Below are positions 36,726 to 47,100 of a stretch of DNA of 64,000 nucleotides, piece by piece. The notes under the pieces are model-generated. The model did not search any database. It was not told the DNA's origin and worked only from the letters and a program-made list of their open reading frames with translations. The first letter of the stretch is position 1. The number at the start of each line of letters is the position of its first letter. Where the stretch lies: NCBI GenBank assembly GCA_031216915.1, contig CM062296.1, positions 792,314,823-792,378,822 on the forward strand, in the 5' to 3' direction. The DNA is from Pictodentalium vernedei. Lineage: Eukaryota > Mollusca > Scaphopoda > Dentaliida > Dentaliidae. Both the position numbers and the translations under genes were made by a program.

Positions 36726-36900
36726 TATTTTCATTTTTTGTCTCAAAAACATAGAATATGACCCCCGACGAGCTCGTTCCAATGAGGGGGCATAACCTAT
36801 GTTTTTAAGACAAAAAAATGAAAAAATAATGAAAATTAATTGGCGATTTTTTGAGAATAGCACTGGCCGGTTTTGGCCGATACGTTAGGTAAAGGGTTAA
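36726..36900. mobile_element. MITE family M, copy 3, right part
   Basis: Resumes TATTTTCATTTTTTGTCTC and ends TACGTTAGGTAAAGGGTTAA at 36,900. Completes the element begun at 27,182. Confidence 0.85.
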
Positions 36901-36937
36901 ATAATACAATTATCGTTAATAATGAAAAGTAATAAAC

Positions 36938-37097
36938 AGAGTAATCGTTTGACTGGACAGGTTACGTGAAATAATTCATGAGAGGCGAGGGACCATATTG
37001 TAAAACACTCGTGCGCATTCGCGCACTCGTGTTTGTACAACGTCCCTCACCTCTCATGAATTATTTTACGTAACCAGTCCAGCCAAGCGATTACTCT
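36938..37097. repeat. Foldback element H1, copy d
   Basis: Counterpart of 188-328. The apex is GTGCGCATTCGCGCAC. Confidence 0.85.
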
Positions 37098-37445
37098 CTA
37101 TTTAATTTCTTGCTTGGTTTGGGACATCCTTTCAAAGAGCTTTCCAAACCCCAAAAATTAAAATAGGTTTTTTCAGGCCATGTTTGGAATAGTTTCATAG
37201 GTGCAAGTTTTTAGCGAGTTAATCTCGTGTCTGTCGCCGAGTTGAGCTTCGAGAAACAACGCGACTGTGACAGTCAAGACACCAATCTAATACTGTGAAG
37301 AATCCGTCGCTGTCTTGTGACGTTCTTTCACTCACAAAGATATAGGCTTACAGATATTCTTTCGTGATCCTGTTATAGATAATCCCAATTATTTATTTTT
37401 GGAGGTTTATCGACTCTTTCGACAACCAGTGTCACCTCCTGTCGG

Positions 37446-37733
37446 ACAGTTTTAAGAGTGGAGGAAGCCGGAGAGAACCCTCAAACAACTGCGAGCAACA
37501 GCCAGGCTCTCCAACATACTACCTACACACAAACAGAGTAAGCATTGGTTGAAGACAAGTGCACCATCGACGTGCAGTACGGGCCTTAGTACACAACGCC
37601 ACGGAGACCCCACGTTAGCAATGGGGTGAAGTGTCTTGACCAAGGACACAACGCGGTTGCCGCAGGTGGGATTCGAATCGCGGGCCTCTCGGCTTGCAGC
37701 CTGCACCTCTTCCTACTGAGTCACCGCGCCTCC
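37446..37733 (-). mobile_element. tRNA-derived SINE (family S1), copy D, 3' truncated
   Basis: On the minus strand it starts GGCGCGGTGACTCAGTAGG, with box B GATTCGAATCC and the block CCTTGGTCAAGACACTTCACC. It lacks the usual CACCAATAAATA tail. It lies just outside the giant palindrome. Confidence 0.85.
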
Positions 37734-37832
37734 TTGATATCCCAATCAATCAGTATTTAATTCGCCTTGAAAACATAACATGATCATTCTCAGCCTTGAA
37801 TTCAAAGTGTGAATTCCTATTGACTGCTCACT

Positions 37833-38697
37833 ATGGATAATTTGGAAATCCCAATTAAACTGAAGAAAGCGTTGTCAGCTCTGAGTGTCTCTTGCCCGCT
37901 CAACAGGACTCTCCAGATGAAAGACAAGAGCGTCCACATGACGCTGGAGTTTGATTCCGAGGAGGATACCATCACACCACTTGTCCTCACCCGGTGGCTG
38001 GTTAAGAGGAGAAGAGAAAGAAGAATCCAGCATCCAAGCGGAGGGAAGCTCGGCGCGTGGAGGCCTGGCTTGATAGGAGAAAGGCAGAGACGAATAAACA
38101 GGAAATGGAGAGGAAGACAACCGTCGAATCACTTCCACCACCCCCACCCCTCCCACGCCAACTCCTCTTCTCCGGAGAGGTCGGATGGCGGAGGAGAAGA
38201 TGGAAGCCCTCCCAATCCCAACCTGGATCTCCTTCCTGCCTGGACCAACCCTGCCACGGCTCGGAGGTAGAAGAAGAAGATGACCACTCGGGTATTCCAA
38301 CATCTGAGTTCATAGAATCCATCAGCCAGATCGCCATCCAACTGTACAGTAGCTTAAAAATCGACTTCATCGACTCAAAAAACCAATACATAAAGTCATC
38401 AAAAGACAAATACAATGAAGTAGAACTAAGTGCATTACTAGAACAATACACCGACCAACAACTTGAAGCATATAAGATCCGCGATCAAGGTTTCCATTTG
38501 TCACATGAAACACATTCTTGCTCCTCCACAGAGAAAGAAACGAAAAAGAACAAACGCCGCTTACCTGGTCCCGACCCCTTTCCAGACATGTCGCAGAAAA
38601 TGTATCACAGTCAGAGAGTGTCGAAAGGGGCTTACCTCAAACCATACCTGCGCGCCTTCGGCGCGCGAATCCACTCAATCGTCATCATCACGACATA
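37833..38697 (+). pseudogene. Hypothetical transposon-associated ORF, frameshifted
   Basis: Translation starts at 37,833 (MDNLEIPIKLKKALSALSV). It runs in one frame to about 38,010 and continues in a second frame (NPASKREARRVEAWLDRRKA) to a stop at 38,697, for about 285 residues in all. It is basic and Arg/Lys-rich in the middle, has a PPPPPLP stretch, and ends in an acidic-to-mixed region. I do not recognise the family with confidence. The basic WLVKRRR...KREARR segment resembles N-terminal ORFs carried by invertebrate retroelements. The shift near 38,010 suggests a decayed element ORF, though a spliced host gene cannot be excluded. Confidence 0.4.
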
Positions 38698-39245
38698 ACA
38701 CAATTGGTGGAACTTCGCTGCGTAATCATGAAACTTCAGCTGTGTTGAGTCTTCATTCATAACGATAATGTCATCAATGATTCGTTCAAATCACGTCTCC
38801 GTTGAGGAACATTTCTGGCTTTGATTCAAAGAAAATGAATGTTGATGGTATTTCTTTCGATTTAGTCGTCTGGAATATTTCTTGTGGTCGGAAAAGCGAA
38901 TCTACGGTTCGCTTATCCGCCCAGTTGAAATATCCCAGTTAGTGGGGCCCGTGGCCATAACACTTTAGGAGCCCCAAGACGCACCCAGCCGACCATGATT
39001 CTGCCCGGTGGGGAAAAGTTTGAAAATTGTTTATGAAAAAGAGCAAAATCCTCTACTCTAAAGATTCGATGTACTGAAGAATTACAAGTAGAAAAATAGC
39101 GATTCCATGTCGCCTTTATTCGAGTGGGGACCCACAGCGCTCCGCGGAACTCAGCAGGGGCAAATATGCAAGGTGTACACGAAGATACCCCAGTTGGCGA
39201 TTTGCAATACATGAAATCAAATTCCAACAAATACACGCGGATAAT

Positions 39246-39247
<2 letters not shown>
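38698..39247. other. No gene seen
   Basis: AT-rich, no recognised repeat. A short frame near 38,810-38,880 (MNVDGISFDLVVWNISCG) faintly resembles the start of a retroelement endonuclease but is too short to call. Confidence 0.5.

Positions 39248-39249
<2 letters not shown>

Positions 39250-39302
<53 letters not shown>
39250..39302. repeat. (CT)n microsatellite
   Basis: Uninterrupted CT dinucleotide run of about 52 bases. Confidence 0.98.
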
Positions 39303-39304
<2 letters not shown>

Positions 39305-39741
39305 ATGATACGAATATGAATGGCGGGAGAGAGTTGAACTGAGGATAGCAGGTTGAGTTAGTTGTTGTTTATTTCTTTTCGATGGGATGAATTACGTTTG
39401 GTTGAAGTGAAATACTGGCATCGGAGTGCGTGTAGCGTCTTTTATCATATGACTATGACATTTTTACCCTCAATATCACTACTGTTTGACGATGTTTTCC
39501 AAACTGTTGTGTCACACCGGGTGAGATTTTTCCGGATCAAAAGTCCATATCACACTCTTACGGAAATCAAAAATCCATATCACACTCCCACGGAAATATC
39601 CGAGAGTTTCCGTGAATAGTTTTCGTAACTAGGGAAGTCGTTGTTGTTTCGTCTGCTATTTTGTAACCGGCTTTTCACCGCATATTAATTAAAATGGCAA
39701 ATTTGGGTGAATTTGACATCGAAACAATGTCATATGATAAA

Positions 39742-39911
39742 TATATCATCATAACAGTGCGTTGATCCGTGTCGTCGCATCACGTCTCGTTGAGGTGGCC
39801 AGATTTTCGGATCACACCAGCTGCCTGCGGCAGCTCGTGTGATCCGAAAATCTGGCCACCTCAACTCGACGTGATACTACGACACAGATCAACACACTGT
39901 TATGATAATAT
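39742..39911. repeat. ~170-bp near-perfect hairpin element
   Basis: The arms contain GTGATCCGAAAATCTGGCC and its complement and close on AGCTGCC-TGC-GGCAGCT; outer arms carry CATAACAGTG. Only a handful of mismatches in ~80 bp suggests recent origin or selection for structure. It lies about 180 bp upstream of the ORF at 40,089. Confidence 0.85.
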
Positions 39912-40088
39912 CTATTGATCACTCTTTTATGGTTCATTCGTAAACTCAGTTATAAGAAATATTGTATTTGTTGTCGAAAGGGCTCATTTGTTGCATACAT
40001 TCGTGCATAGCAACGGTTTCTTCCTTTTGTGTAAAATCTGTCAACTTGCCGAAGGAGAATTCTGAGCGGACTGAAAAGAAAATCAGAA

Positions 40089-40850
40089 ATGTTGAACTTA
40101 AAAAACCTTATCGTTAATATGGATGAATCTATTAACTCGAAACTAAATCTCATGAAGGACAGTCTGTCTGAAGTGAAGAAGGATGTGTCAGATCTGAAAA
40201 ATTATGTGATCCTTATTAAGACCTCAATCAACGACATGAAAACCGAAATCACTGACTTATCTAGAAGTGTGGAGTATAATGCTCAGAGGGTGGAAGATAT
40301 AGAGAACAATCTCATTCCTGGGATAGAATATACATTTCGGGCAAAGATTGCAGAACTAGAGGAGAAAATAATTCTTGCAGAGATCAATGACAGGAAGCTC
40401 AACCTATTGTTGTACGGCCTGTCAGAAAAACAGAATGAACATCCCTATGTCACCACCAAGGAGTTTTTAACCGGAGATCTTAAAACCTCAGATGACACAG
40501 CATCCAGTATTGTGAGTAGGGTTGTAAATGTGCACAGACTCCCTTCTTCCAATTTCCAGAAACAACAACCACCGCCTCCCATGCCTATTATTGTACGTTT
40601 GGGCAACGGCGGGGATAAGCAGGTCATTCTAGATGCGGCTCGCCACTTAAAGGGAAGTAGAAAAAGTGTAAGAACTGATCTCTCCCCTGTGATGAAAAGG
40701 GAACAAGGCCGACTTTCTAGCATTGCTTACCGTCTCGGGTCAGAAAAAGGCTACAGAACTAGAAAACGTGTTTCTGGAGCTAAAGTGGTTCCAGAATTAA
40801 AGGAGAGTGTGAGTTCCACCTGGAAGGATTATTCTGAATATTCCGAGTAG
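40089..40850 (+). CDS. L1-type ORF1p-like RNA-binding protein (253 aa), intact
   Basis: The protein has a long N-terminal coiled coil (about residues 5-95, heptads such as SLSEVKKDVSDLKNYV). Next comes an RRM-like core starting DRKLNLLLYGLSE (about 100-190, with VSRVVNVHRLP and MPIIVRLG), then a basic C-terminal domain (SVRTDLSPVMKREQGRL, RKRVSGAKVVPEL). This order is that of L1/Tx1-type ORF1 proteins, which trimerise through the coil and chaperone element RNA. It has no internal stop. The same frame is open upstream to a TAA near 40,033, so the start at 40,089 is the first ATG of that frame. No endonuclease-reverse transcriptase ORF follows; the next 2 kb is a minisatellite. It is either the remaining half of a retrotransposon or a domesticated ORF1. 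The neighbouring retrotransposons belong to a different group and are not its partner. Confidence 0.75.
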   Translation: MLNLKNLIVNMDESINSKLNLMKDSLSEVKKDVSDLKNYVILIKTSINDMKTEITDLSRSVEYNAQRVEDIENNLIPGIEYTFRAKIAELEEKIILAEINDRKLNLLLYGLSEKQNEHPYVTTKEFLTGDLKTSDDTASSIVSRVVNVHRLPSSNFQKQQPPPPMPIIVRLGNGGDKQVILDAARHLKGSRKSVRTDLSPVMKREQGRLSSIAYRLGSEKGYRTRKRVSGAKVVPELKESVSSTWKDYSEYSE

Positions 40851-41129
40851 CACTGCATCATTCCATCATTTACAGAGCTTCCTATAAGACAAAGGATATG
40901 AACTGAATATCATGGGTAACCTAACTTCTAAAAAACCGAATGATTAATCTAGAAGATGAATGACAAAGAATTAGTGAAAATATTAGTAAACGAATCCCAA
41001 ATCCAAGAGATAGAAGCCCCCCCACCCACTACCATCGAATATTGACCCAAATACCAAACACCTATGTAGTTGAAAGCCTATATATGCTGAAACACCAAAA
41101 TATAGCCGAAAAACACCCATGCAACTGTA

Positions 41130-43270
41130 AGCTTACTCGCTGTTCTATACAACACGCTGATATGGTGATACTATAACAATGTGTGGTGTAGAACAGCATG
41201 TAGGCACAGACTTGGTGATACCATAACAGGGTGTGGCTTGGAATGGTATGTAAGCTCATTATATAAGTCACCCCTTGTTATGTGAATACCAGAATATCAG
41301 ATCTGTGTCCCAGCAAAGAAATATTGTTGTGATCCACGATATACGTTTCTGTACTCATCATTCCCTCGATGGCATACAAGGCCGATAAAATTAATTACTT
41401 GGTGGGTAGTTCTGGGCAAAACAGTTTCCAAACTAAATATTTTTGTATAATACTGCCTTAGTAGCTAAATAACCTTGTTTGACATACATCCCCCACCTCA
41501 TATGTGAATATTTCCCATTACACCCTCTACCGAAATCACACATGTACATTGTAGCTGATCTCTTACTTACCGTACCAAATTCCACACTGGCTTAGTGACA
41601 CTATGACAGTGTGTGGTGTGGAATGGTATGTGGGCACATTATTTAAGTTACCACCCCCCCCCCCCCACCCCTCACCCTCACTTCCATTATGTAAATATCA
41701 GAAGGCAGATTATAATACGTTGTGGGTAGTTTTGGGCAGAGCAGTATCCAAACAAAATATATGTATTTGATACACAGCCCCCACCTCATATGTGAATATA
41801 TCCCATTAATGCCCCGGCCTACCGAAATCACACACACAGCTGGTGTGGAATGGTATGTGGTCACATTATACAAGTCACTACACCCCCCCCCCCTCCTTTA
41901 TATAAATATCAGAAGACAGATTATAATACGTTGTGGATAGTTTTGGGCGGAACAGTATCCGAACAAAATATATATATTTTTTTTATACGGCCACCACCTC
42001 ATATGTGCATATTTCCTATTGCTCCCCTACCAAAATCACGCATGTAGCTGCTAGAATGGTATGTGGGCACGTTATACAAGTTCCCCCCCCCCCCCCCCCT
42101 CCATTATATAAGTATCAGAAGTCAGATTATAATAAGTTGTGGGTAGTTTTGGGCAAAATATATGTATTTGAATTCACATCTCCCACCACATACAGTACGT
42201 GGAGAGTGGATTGTGACTAAACCACCCGCGGAGGGGAGTTATCACCCAAGCTATAACTTTCAAATTTTGTACATATCGACAAAAACACAAGCAATGTTTC
42301 AGCCAATGGACCTCCGGGTTTAACCCGGAGGTCCATTGGCTGAAACTTTGCTGGTGCTGGTTATGCTTTGCAAGAAATTTGCAACTATTGCTCGGGTGGA
42401 ACCTCCACTCTGCGGGTGATTTAGTGATAATACACTCTCCGCGTACTGTATGTGCATATTTTCCGTAATCCCCTATCGAAACCACAGATGTAGCTGATTT
42501 CTTACTTATCGTGCCACAATGCACACCGGCTTAGTGGCACTATAACAGAGTGTGGTGTGGAATGGTGTGTGGGCACATTATACAAGTCCCCCCCCCCCCC
42601 GCCCCCCACCTTCATTATGTAAATATCAGAAGGTGGATGATACATTGTGGGTAATTTTTGACAAAACAGTATCCAAACCAAATACGGTTGTCTAATATTG
42701 CCACCGTAGTCTAGTTATTCTTTGTGACTTAGCCCCCAACCCCACCACCACCACTTCATATGGTGGGAGGTGTGGGAAGGAAAGTACATTATATAAGTCT
42801 ACCCCCCCCCCCCCCACACACACACACAATTATGTGAATATCAGAATACCAGACATGTGTCCTAAAATGGGAATATTGTTGTGAGCTATTTCAGTGATAT
42901 AAATGAGGTGATGCACGTTCCTGTACTTCCATCCGATTCTAAACAAAGCTGTTAGGATATACAACCTCTGTAGCTGAGTAACCTCATCCAGTATACAGCC
43001 GCCACTTCTTATGTGTACACCTTCTATTGATCCCCTACCGAAAACAACCATGTAGTTGATCTCTTACTTACTTTGCCGCACTACACACTGACTTAGTAGG
43101 ACTATAACAGTGTGTGGTGTGGAATAGTATGTGGGCACACTATACAAGTTATCCCCTATCCCCCATTGTGTGAATATCAGAATATCAGATCTGTGTCCCT
43201 GCATAGGAATATAGTTGTGATCTACTCAAGTTATATCGGTGTGGTTCAGCATTCAGCATTATCCCCCCCT
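41130..43270 (+). repeat. Poly-C-containing minisatellite (units ~200-350 bp)
   Basis: Units share GTGTGGTGTGGAATGGTATG, a poly-C run, TTATGTAAATATCAGAA and CACCTCATATGTGAATAT. Poly-C blocks lie at about 41,650, 41,882, 42,086, 42,588, 42,801, 43,155 and 43,264. The large gap between 42,086 and 42,588 is explained by the MITE at 42,193-42,448. No coding potential. Confidence 0.85.
42193..42448. mobile_element. 256-bp Tc1/mariner-like foldback MITE with TA duplication
   Basis: Terminal inverted repeats start CAGTACGTGGAGAGTG (left) and CAGTACGCGGAGAGTG (right, complement). TA flanks both ends (42,191-42,192; 42,449-42,450), and the neighbouring minisatellite units give the empty site CTCATATGTG. 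CAGT termini and TA duplication fit Tc1/pogo elements. The centre is a hairpin with apex CCGGGTTTAACCCGG. Confidence 0.88.
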
Positions 43271-43274
43271 CCCC

Positions 43275-44190
43275 CATTATGCGTATGTGCTAGGGCACAT
43301 TGTGCCACATTGTGCCTTTTCACATAAGCACATATCGGCACATAAAGCATGTGCCTTTGTGATAGGGAACACTGTGTCACATTGTGCATTTTCACATAAG
43401 CACATATGACAGAAATGGGATTCCACAGCCACAGGCGTTTTCAAAAAAGGGTGCTAAAATTGGGGTGCCTGGGGATATTGCCATTGGATATAGGCTTTTA
43501 TTATACAGAAGAGAGATAACTCTGCATACAGGTTATGGGAAATCAAGCAATTTGATTGGTTAGTTATTATCTAGATAAATGAAACAACAAGAGTACTTGG
43601 AAGAGAGTCAGAACTGACAAGAATAGACCAGAAATGGCTAAATATAGTAATAATAAGATAAACTGTTCCAAATAATAGGCTCTTCTACGCTACTGGAGTA
43701 CACTCTAGAATAAAGGAACATGATCGGGTAGACGTAAACTATTGCATATATAGATAGAGGCAGAGAATTCTGAAAGAATTCGAAATAGTAAACGTTGGGG
43801 TGGATTTTGGTGATTTGGAAGGATTGTCGGGTTGTTTGTGGTAATTAGATTTACTCTTCTACAATCGAACACACCCTCCGAACATACCCCGTCTTATTGC
43901 AGAAAAATTGGGTAACATAGCACGTGCTACCATAGAAACTAAGATGGCGACCTCCAGTATACAAAATGGACGACGGAAACACGTATCACCCTAACAACAC
44001 TCGCTGCGCATGAACACTCACACCACGTATAACTATGGAGATGACGTCACAAGATGGCCGCTCACGCGGGTGACCAGGACAACACAACATGGCGCCACTA
44101 GGTCACGTGACATGACGTCACTTCCGAGGACCTGCAACCTGGAGGTGAAACATACGAGACATACTACTCACGTCTCATATATAAGCTTAC
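43275..44190. repeat. Left arm of a second palindrome (~0.9 kb)
   Basis: Reverse complement, with more divergence than the first palindrome, of 48,590-49,290. Shared motifs: CAATGTGACACATTGTGC-like runs at the outer edge, GATTTACTCTTCTAC, ACCACGTAT/ATACGTGGT, and ATGGCGCCACT / AGTGGCGCCAT near the inner edge. It is paralogous to 3,300-5,290 of the first palindrome. Many short TGTGC/GCACA motifs lie in 43,300-43,420. Confidence 0.85.
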
Positions 44191-47100
44191 TTGGTCGTAG
44201 TGTTTGCATTTCTCCGGCATGTCATCCGAGGAGCTACGAAGAAAACGCTATTCCGAATCTTAACTGTTCCTCTGATTGTGAGTCTGAGGAATTCGGTACA
44301 TCGCGGCCACGACTGTAGGTTTCGAATACAGGATCCAATGAGAACTCAACGCCTTGGAAGCATTCTGTCCTGAGTGCATTCTTTACTATAGACCGCACCT
44401 GTGGCAGAATGGTTCTGGAGCAATAAGATATCTCTACCGCACCCAGATCCAAGATTTAATGTGTTATTAACTTGACCTGTTGGTAAGAAAATAGTAGATA
44501 AAGTGCACAACCTATTTGATGAACGGAAGATTTTAGACACTCGCCATCACTTAATACCAATAGGTCTTTCCTTCAGAAAGTCTTGAGACCACACTTCCAC
44601 AACACTCAGTGGTGACGAGGCGATGGAACTCGACGAATTAAATTTTCATACTTTCAAAACCAGAAGTTACAATGCCTTTCATCTCAAATTATACCTCAAT
44701 AACCTGACAAATCTCGGCCAGCTATACAAAGGAAGTAAAGTTTTTCAAAAATAGTATGAATGATTTTTCTCCAGATCATCTCGCTCACTTGTACAATCCT
44801 AGCAAGAGCACAAAATTAATCTCTTCAACAAATGTTTATTCAATTAAACTACTACAAATTATTGATTTTTTCCCTGGTAGATTGGCCCTCTTCTTTATAT
44901 TTCAATATGGCTAATACGCTCTCACATTCGATGAGATACAGAGCAGCACATTTGACTTTATTTCGCAGTTCAACGATGCATTAAATGAGAATGATGCTGC
45001 TGAATTAACCTCTCCATTCACTCTAGAAAAGAACCGCTGTGAATATTATACTCCAGAACGGTTTAACACGGAGTTTGCAGGAACGCCCACTTACACTCTT
45101 AAACTTTAATTGTCAAAGTTTAAATGCTGAGTGGGAGGCATTTCGTGACTTGATTGGTAGCCTACAAAATGACTCTAACGTGTTGGATGTAAAAGGCCTG
45201 ACAGAAACGTTGAATATTAGAAATGCTTATTCACTAGAAGGCTATCACCCTTTGATATCACACCAAAGACCAGAAAATGACGATGGTAGAGGGGATGTAG
45301 GTCTTTATATTAAGGATACAAGTCGTTTCAAAATCCGTGAAGACTTCTCTGTCTTCATTCCTCATGTCTTTGAATCTCTCTTTGTGGAAATTTCCACGAA
45401 AAGAAAAACTATTGTTGGGATAATTTAAAGACCAAACACACCCCCGAAAGCGTATCTCGACTTGTTTCTACAAAACGTTGATTGATATTACCAATACCTC
45501 AGTTGAATCAACTACCGACGCCTACTCGATGGGCGACTTTAATGTCGATTTACTTGGATTCTCAAAATACAACAAGACGGATTTATTCATCGAAAATATG
45601 TTTAGTTCAGGCTTTATCCCATTCATTACAAAACCAACCAGAATCACGGATTATTCAGTTACAATAATTGATAACATTTTCAGTAACAAAATTTTCTCCC
45701 ATACCTCCGGGACAATAATTACAGATGTAAGTGACCACTTTGCAACATTTTATGTTGATGAATCCACCAAAACCCCGAACCATCCCATACATGCCTACAA
45801 ACGATTTTTGAAACTGGAAAATATCAATCGGTTTAGGTCCCTCTTCTTCGAAAATAACTTCCTTAATGTACTGAACGCACAATGTCCAAATCAAGCCTAT
45901 GATAGCCTTTCAGATATTATTCAGACGGCCTTTGAACGATCCTTCCTGAAAAAAAACTTTTAAAAGTCCCACAAAAGTATGTGAAACGTGAACCATGGAT
46001 GACATCAGGTATCTTGCAGTCATCATTAGAAAAAAAACAAATTATATTCGAAGAAACTGAAGTCCCCAACAACTCACAATAACCCAAGATACAAAACATA
46101 CTCTACACTTTTTAACAGACTAAAAAGGGCTCGCAAATCAGATTATTATAAAACTATATTAAATGAGAACAAAAATAACACGAAGAAAACATGGGAAATA
46201 CTTTAAAAAGCAATCGATAATAGCAACTCCACCCCAATATTCTCGGCAACATTCCGCGATGGCAGTACGGAAATATCAGATCCCCAACAAATAGCTAACA
46301 AGTTCAATACTTATTTCGTTAATGTTGGCTTGAAACTGAATGAGTCCATGTCGTCTGAAAGCCCTCCTTTCACGGACTATATGAGAGAGGACAGTGGCGA
46401 ATCATTCGTCATTGTACCCACCACAACACATGAAGTAAAACAGTGCGTTAAAAAATTAAAGTCCAAATAATAGTAGAGATACGGATAATATGTCCTCAAA
46501 ATTATTGAAGGAAATTACCGTGGAAATTGCTAACCTACTAACACATATAATAAATCAATCTTTTTCAACCGGTATTGTTCCTAAAAAATGAAAATTTCAA
46601 AAGTAATTCCCATCTTCAAATCTGGTGATCAACAATTGTTTAGTAACTATAGGCCAATTAGCATTTTGCCCACTATCTCAAAAGTACTAGAAAAGTTAAT
46701 GTATTCCAGAGTAATATCTTTCCTAGAAGAAAAAAATTACTCCATCAATACGAATTTGGATTTAGAAAAGCACACTCCACTGTACATCCGATATTACACT
46801 TCCTGAATAATGTTGTGGAAAAGAATGATAAACCAACAAAAGACTGTGCTCTTGCCCTTTCTCTTGACTTTTCAAAAGCCTTTTAAACTATAAATCACTC
46901 GATTCTATTGCGGAAGTTACAACACTATGGAATTCGAGGCCACGCATACTCTTGGTTTGAGAACTACCTGACAGAGAGAACACAATCTGTCTACCTCCCA
47001 TGCACTACTTCCGATTTTCGGTCGATTTCAACTGGTGTTCCTCAAGGATCCATTCTCGGTCCGCTGCTTTTTATCATATACATTAATGACATAATAAGCC

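Larger units (their letters stand above)
17033..37285. repeat. Right arm of the giant palindrome
   Basis: Reverse complement of 1-14,743, interrupted by a 9.5-kb retrotransposon at 27,247-36,725. The sum of paired coordinates is about 31,776 at the centre and falls to about 27,560 past the left-arm-only Helitron-like insertion, which confirms that insertion's size. The last matching bases (CGACTGTGACAGTCAAGAC) are at about 37,261-37,279. No host gene was recognised in this arm. Confidence 0.93.

Noticed and set aside
1-37285. Palindrome as a long-read fold-back or assembly artefact.
   Set aside because: The arms differ by several per cent and contain different insertions with clean target duplications, which an artefact would not produce.
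44010-44318. 102-codon plus-strand frame starting in the palindrome-2 arm.
   Set aside because: It runs from the arm repeat into the retrotransposon 5' region; no domain, and the complementary arm does not preserve it.
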